From Deltaproteobacteria bacterium (lineage in GTDB: Bacteria; Desulfobacterota; Desulfomonilia; UBA1062), in assembly GCA_020053185.1 (NCBI GenBank), contig JAGVNP010000337.1, positions 1 through 7,705 on the forward strand: 7,705 nt of DNA, given 5' to 3'. The notes beneath the pieces were generated by a model. It saw nothing but the letters and a program-made list of their open reading frames with translations. It was not told where the DNA came from and did no database searches. Below, piece after piece: positions 5,307 to 7,705 of the stretch. Position 1 is the first letter of the stretch. The number at the start of each line of letters is the position of its first letter. The position numbers were made by a program, and so were the translations under genes.

Positions 5307-6335
5307 ATGAACAGAAGATGCATCTCTCTTTATTCCACCGGCCTTGATAGTCTCCTCGCAGTAAAAACATTGGAAGCACAGGGAATCGAGGTAATTCCTG
5401 TCTATTTTGCCACCCCCTTTTTCGGTTTCCATGCCTTGCGAAATCCAGATTTATTTATTGAAGCACATGCTAATAAATATGGGATACGTCCGACCGTGAT
5501 AGATTATACGGATGCATTCATACCTATACTTATGCACCCGGCACATGGGTATGGCAAGCATATGAACCCCTGTATTGACTGCAAGATCGGAATGCTTAAA
5601 CAAGCCAAGAATCTTTTGAAAGACTTTGATGCATCATTTATTGTTACCGGCGAGGTTCTTGGACAAAGGCCCATGTCTCAACGCCGGGATACTATGGATG
5701 TCATCATAAAAGAATCTGGCCTTTCAGATATACTCCTCCGGCCTTTGTGCGCCAAACACCTGAAAGAAACCATGCCGGAGCGTACAGGCATAGTAGAAAG
5801 AGAAAAACTGCTCGCCTTCACGGGCAGAGGACGAAAGGAACAGAGATCTCTTGCTGAACATTTCGGGATAGCAAAAGAAGACATACCTACGCCTGCAGGC
5901 GGATGCAGCCTTACCTATGAACAGATCGCAATAAAAGTAAAAAATACAATCGAACGGTTTATTCCGGAAGTACCATCTCTGTATGATTTTATGCTCGATG
6001 TGGTGGGAAGAAAGTTTATGATCGATACACATACTGTACTGGTGCTTGCGAGAAACGAACAGGAAAACGATGACATTGCGGGCATGAAATATCCAGGGAA
6101 CATCTTTTTGAAGATCGCTGATGTTCCAGGGCCATTGGGTGTTATTCGGGGAAATATAACAAAGTCAAATCTTGAACTCGCATCAGGCATAGCCTTAAGA
6201 TATAGCAAGGCAAAAGGGCAAGAGGGCTGTCCGGCTTTATTTGGAGATGATCCTCTCGACATGAAAGAGAGCTTTCCTTCAAGCGTGTTATCGGAAGAGG
6301 AATGCAAACGTTTTCAGGCCTGTTCTGAGCGCTAG
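5307..6335 (+). CDS. PP-loop (MnmA/ThiI-like) predicted tRNA thiolation protein
   Basis: A 342-residue protein with an N-terminal ATP-pyrophosphatase domain of the MnmA/ThiI type. Seen: a PP-loop at 10-15 (STGLDS, normally SGGxDS); NPCIDCK (87-93) with Cys89 and Cys92; VTGEVLGQRPMSQ (113-125), a strong ThiI-like motif; Cys148; and TPAGGC with Cys200, a possible second reactive cysteine. Residues about 210-315 resemble the NFACT-R/DUF814-like RNA-binding domain attached to this family. There is no THUMP or rhodanese domain, so it is neither classic ThiI nor MnmA. A sulfur-transfer role on tRNA is inferred. An in-frame TTG at 5271 lies inside the terminator T-tract, so ATG 5307 is chosen. AAGG at 5292-5295 is a weak ribosome site 11 nt upstream. 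The altered PP-loop could reduce ATP use or be a tolerated variant. Confidence 0.85.
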   Translation: MNRRCISLYSTGLDSLLAVKTLEAQGIEVIPVYFATPFFGFHALRNPDLFIEAHANKYGIRPTVIDYTDAFIPILMHPAHGYGKHMNPCIDCKIGMLKQAKNLLKDFDASFIVTGEVLGQRPMSQRRDTMDVIIKESGLSDILLRPLCAKHLKETMPERTGIVEREKLLAFTGRGRKEQRSLAEHFGIAKEDIPTPAGGCSLTYEQIAIKVKNTIERFIPEVPSLYDFMLDVVGRKFMIDTHTVLVLARNEQENDDIAGMKYPGNIFLKIADVPGPLGVIRGNITKSNLELASGIALRYSKAKGQEGCPALFGDDPLDMKESFPSSVLSEEECKRFQACSER

Positions 6336-6343
6336 CCCAGGGG

Positions 6344-6373
6344 TTGACTTGGAATCCTCAATTTCGCTATAAG
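6344..6373 (+). promoter_or_regulatory. sigma70-type promoter before the DUF2065-queA-tgt unit
   Basis: TTGACT (6344-6349; 5 of 6 consensus) and TATAAG (6368-6373; 5 of 6) are separated by 18 nt. Predicted transcription start is near 6380, only about 3 nt before ATG 6383. The TTG that could extend the following frame upstream is therefore better read as the -35 box. It lies between the PP-loop gene and the DUF2065 gene, whose own start has no Shine-Dalgarno. Confidence 0.6.
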
Positions 6374-6382
6374 CTTGTAACC

Positions 6383-6577
6383 ATGGCGTATTTCTTATGT
6401 GTAATAGGGATGGTGCTGGTAATAGAAGGTATTCCATACATTGCTTTTCCGAAAGGAATGAAAAAAATGGCAAAACAGATGGAGAACATACCAAACAAGG
6501 CACTGCAAATAACCGGACTCATAGCTGCCCTTTTGGGGCTTGGCATTGTATATATAGGAACACATATCGGCGGATAG
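6383..6577 (+). CDS. DUF2065 (YjeT-like) small inner-membrane protein
   Basis: A 64-residue protein with two hydrophobic segments (about 3-21 and 43-60) separated by a basic, amphipathic linker (FPKGMKKMAKQMENIPNKAL). The pattern GMVLVIEGIPYIAFP, a basic hinge, then ITGLIAALLGLGIVY is characteristic of DUF2065/YjeT; the family function is unknown. Start choice: the frame opens at TTG 6344, but that codon has its purine run directly abutting and overlaps a -35 box. ATG 6383 gives the usual family length and N-terminus. No Shine-Dalgarno is visible, which fits a very short leader from the 6344-6373 promoter. The stop TAG (6575-6577) abuts the queA ATG with no gap, so the two are almost certainly coupled. 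Confidence 0.8.
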   Translation: MAYFLCVIGMVLVIEGIPYIAFPKGMKKMAKQMENIPNKALQITGLIAALLGLGIVYIGTHIGG

Positions 6578-7585
6578 ATGGACCTGGATTCATTTAATTA
6601 TCATTTACCCAAAAATCTGATTGCTCAATATCCAAAAGAACGTGGGAGCAGCAGGCTGATCGTGATTGACAGGGCCAACAAGCAGATACACCACAAACGA
6701 TTTTCTGATTTTTTTAATTATATAGAAAACACGGATTGCATTGTCTTAAATGATACAAAGGTAATTCCTGCTCGGCTTCTTGGAAAAAAGACAACAGGTG
6801 GCCGGGTAGAGATTCTACTCGTGAAAGAAATAGGTCAAGGAAAATGGCAATGCCTTGTAAAATCTTCAAAGCCTGTACGCCAAGGAGAGGTGGTATATAT
6901 TGATGAAGACCTTGCAGCTACAGCTCAAGAGAAACAAGGAGATCAGACCATCTTTAGTTTTTCACATCCGGACAGAATCTTTGCAAAAGGACATGTTCCC
7001 CTGCCTCCTTATATAGACAGGCTGCCAGAAGAAATTGATAGGGAAGCGTATCAAACCGTATATGCGAAGAACGACGGCTCTGTTGCTGCGCCAACCGCAG
7101 GACTTCACTTTGACCATTCGGCCCTAGACACACTGAAAGATAAAGGGGCTGATATCGTGCGGATCACGCTTAAGATAGGCCCGGGCACATTTCAGCCTGT
7201 TCGGACACAACGTGTAGAAGACCATGTAATGGCTGAAGAATATTTTTCTGTATCAGAAGAATCAGCCAACAAGATTAATAGTGCACTCAAACAGAAGAAA
7301 AGAATCATTGCAGTGGGCACCACAACCACCCGCGTGATAGAACATCTCTTGAAACAAAACAAAGAAATCGTTCCAGGGTCAGGCGCTACAGATGTGTTTA
7401 TATATCCAGGTTTTACATTCAATGGAGTTGGGGCGCTTCTCACCAATCTCCATCTCCCATGCTCTACGCTTCTGATGCTGGCATGCGCATTTGGCGGGTA
7501 TGATCTGATCATGGAGGCGTACAGACAGGCTGTTGAAAAGGAGTACAGGTTTTTCAGTTATGGCGATGCAATGTTCATCTTTTAA
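6578..7585 (+). CDS. queA: S-adenosylmethionine:tRNA ribosyltransferase-isomerase
   Basis: A 335-residue QueA, slightly short of the usual 340-356. It transfers and isomerises the ribosyl group of SAM onto preQ1 at tRNA position 34, forming epoxyqueuosine in the queuosine pathway; cytoplasmic. Seen: the N-terminus FNYHLPKNLIAQYP; LNDTKVIPARL (57-67); PLPPYIDR (141-148); YAKNDGSVAAPTAGLHF (162-178); GPGTFQPVR (201-209); VGTTTTRVIE (246-255); and GATDVFIYPG through LTNLHLPCSTLLML (269-300), ending FFSYGDAMFIF. One odd spot: HLPKS, common in the family, is HLPCS here (Cys295). ATG 6578 directly follows the DUF2065 stop, and no strong ribosome site is seen, so translation is probably coupled. The 3' end overlaps the likely tgt start. 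Confidence 0.97.
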   Translation: MDLDSFNYHLPKNLIAQYPKERGSSRLIVIDRANKQIHHKRFSDFFNYIENTDCIVLNDTKVIPARLLGKKTTGGRVEILLVKEIGQGKWQCLVKSSKPVRQGEVVYIDEDLAATAQEKQGDQTIFSFSHPDRIFAKGHVPLPPYIDRLPEEIDREAYQTVYAKNDGSVAAPTAGLHFDHSALDTLKDKGADIVRITLKIGPGTFQPVRTQRVEDHVMAEEYFSVSEESANKINSALKQKKRIIAVGTTTTRVIEHLLKQNKEIVPGSGATDVFIYPGFTFNGVGALLTNLHLPCSTLLMLACAFGGYDLIMEAYRQAVEKEYRFFSYGDAMFIF

Positions 7586-7705
7586 ATTTTTAGTAGATGC
7601 AACGCAAGGCTCTGCGCGAAAAGGGCGCATTACAACCTCCCGGGGCGCAGTGGATACGCCTGTATTCATGCCAGTCGGAACAAAGGCAACAGTAAAGGCA
7701 ATGAC
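7560..7705 (+). CDS. tgt: Queuine/preQ1 tRNA-ribosyltransferase, 5' end (partial)
   Basis: The frame from ATG 7560 runs to the window edge for 48 codons without a stop. Residues FKFLVDATQGSARKGRITT and then TPVFMPVGTKATVKAM match the N-terminus of bacterial Tgt, which exchanges G34 of GUN-anticodon tRNAs for preQ1. The catalytic aspartates lie beyond the window. The start is uncertain between ATG 7560 and ATG 7566; both lie inside queA (26- or 20-nt overlap). An AAAGGAG at 7537-7543 is rather far upstream for either. Order queA-tgt is the common one, and the enzyme acts just before QueA in the pathway. Confidence 0.9.
   Translation, partial: MAMQCSSFKFLVDATQGSARKGRITTSRGAVDTPVFMPVGTKATVKAM

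Noticed and set aside
6397..6597. Alternative + frame of 66 codons over the DUF2065 gene
   Set aside because: Out of frame with the recognised DUF2065 protein and composed of low-hydrophobicity, unlikely residues.

Overview
The window reads as a compact chromosomal housekeeping region from a Gram-negative-type bacterium. Every confident gene is on the + strand. The order tig-clpP-clpX-hup is shared by many Proteobacteria and Desulfobacterota. The MnmA/ThiI-like PP-loop protein and the DUF2065 protein next to queA-tgt lean towards the Desulfobacterota/deltaproteobacterial side. That placement is an inference from gene order and protein style, not a proven taxonomy. There are no insertion sequences, CRISPR arrays or prophage genes.

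Layout. (1) 19-420: a small unrecognised protein with one N-terminal membrane segment. (2) 515-1267: a TrmN6-like N6-adenine methyltransferase. (3) 1352-4513: a translationally coupled proteostasis operon: trigger factor, then ClpP (ATGA overlap), then ClpX (14-nt overlap, GTG start). (4) 4514-4721: a 208-nt intergenic region with a good sigma70-type promoter, followed by hup (TTG start). (5) 5002-5279: a long hairpin directly abutting tRNA-Val(TAC), then tRNA-Asp(GTC), closed by a strong intrinsic terminator. (6) 5307-6335: a PP-loop (MnmA/ThiI-type) predicted tRNA thiolation protein. (7) 6344-7705: a promoter, a DUF2065 small membrane protein, queA, and the 5' end of tgt running off the window.

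The genes fall into two themes. Trigger factor and ClpXP handle nascent-chain folding and protein degradation. TrmN6-like, the PP-loop protein, QueA and Tgt are all tRNA-modification enzymes or predicted ones, and the two tRNAs encoded among them are plausible substrates: tRNA-Val(UAC) has A37 for a TrmN6-type enzyme, and tRNA-Asp(GUC) has G34 for Tgt/QueA.

I found no convincing wholly new system. The best second-look items are the hup-tRNA processing-like hairpin, a near-leaderless promoter for the DUF2065-queA-tgt unit, the absence of lon from its usual place between clpX and hup, divergence at normally conserved motifs (ClpP SNGG, PP-loop STGLDS, trigger factor FKBP pocket), and the unassigned membrane protein at the left edge.
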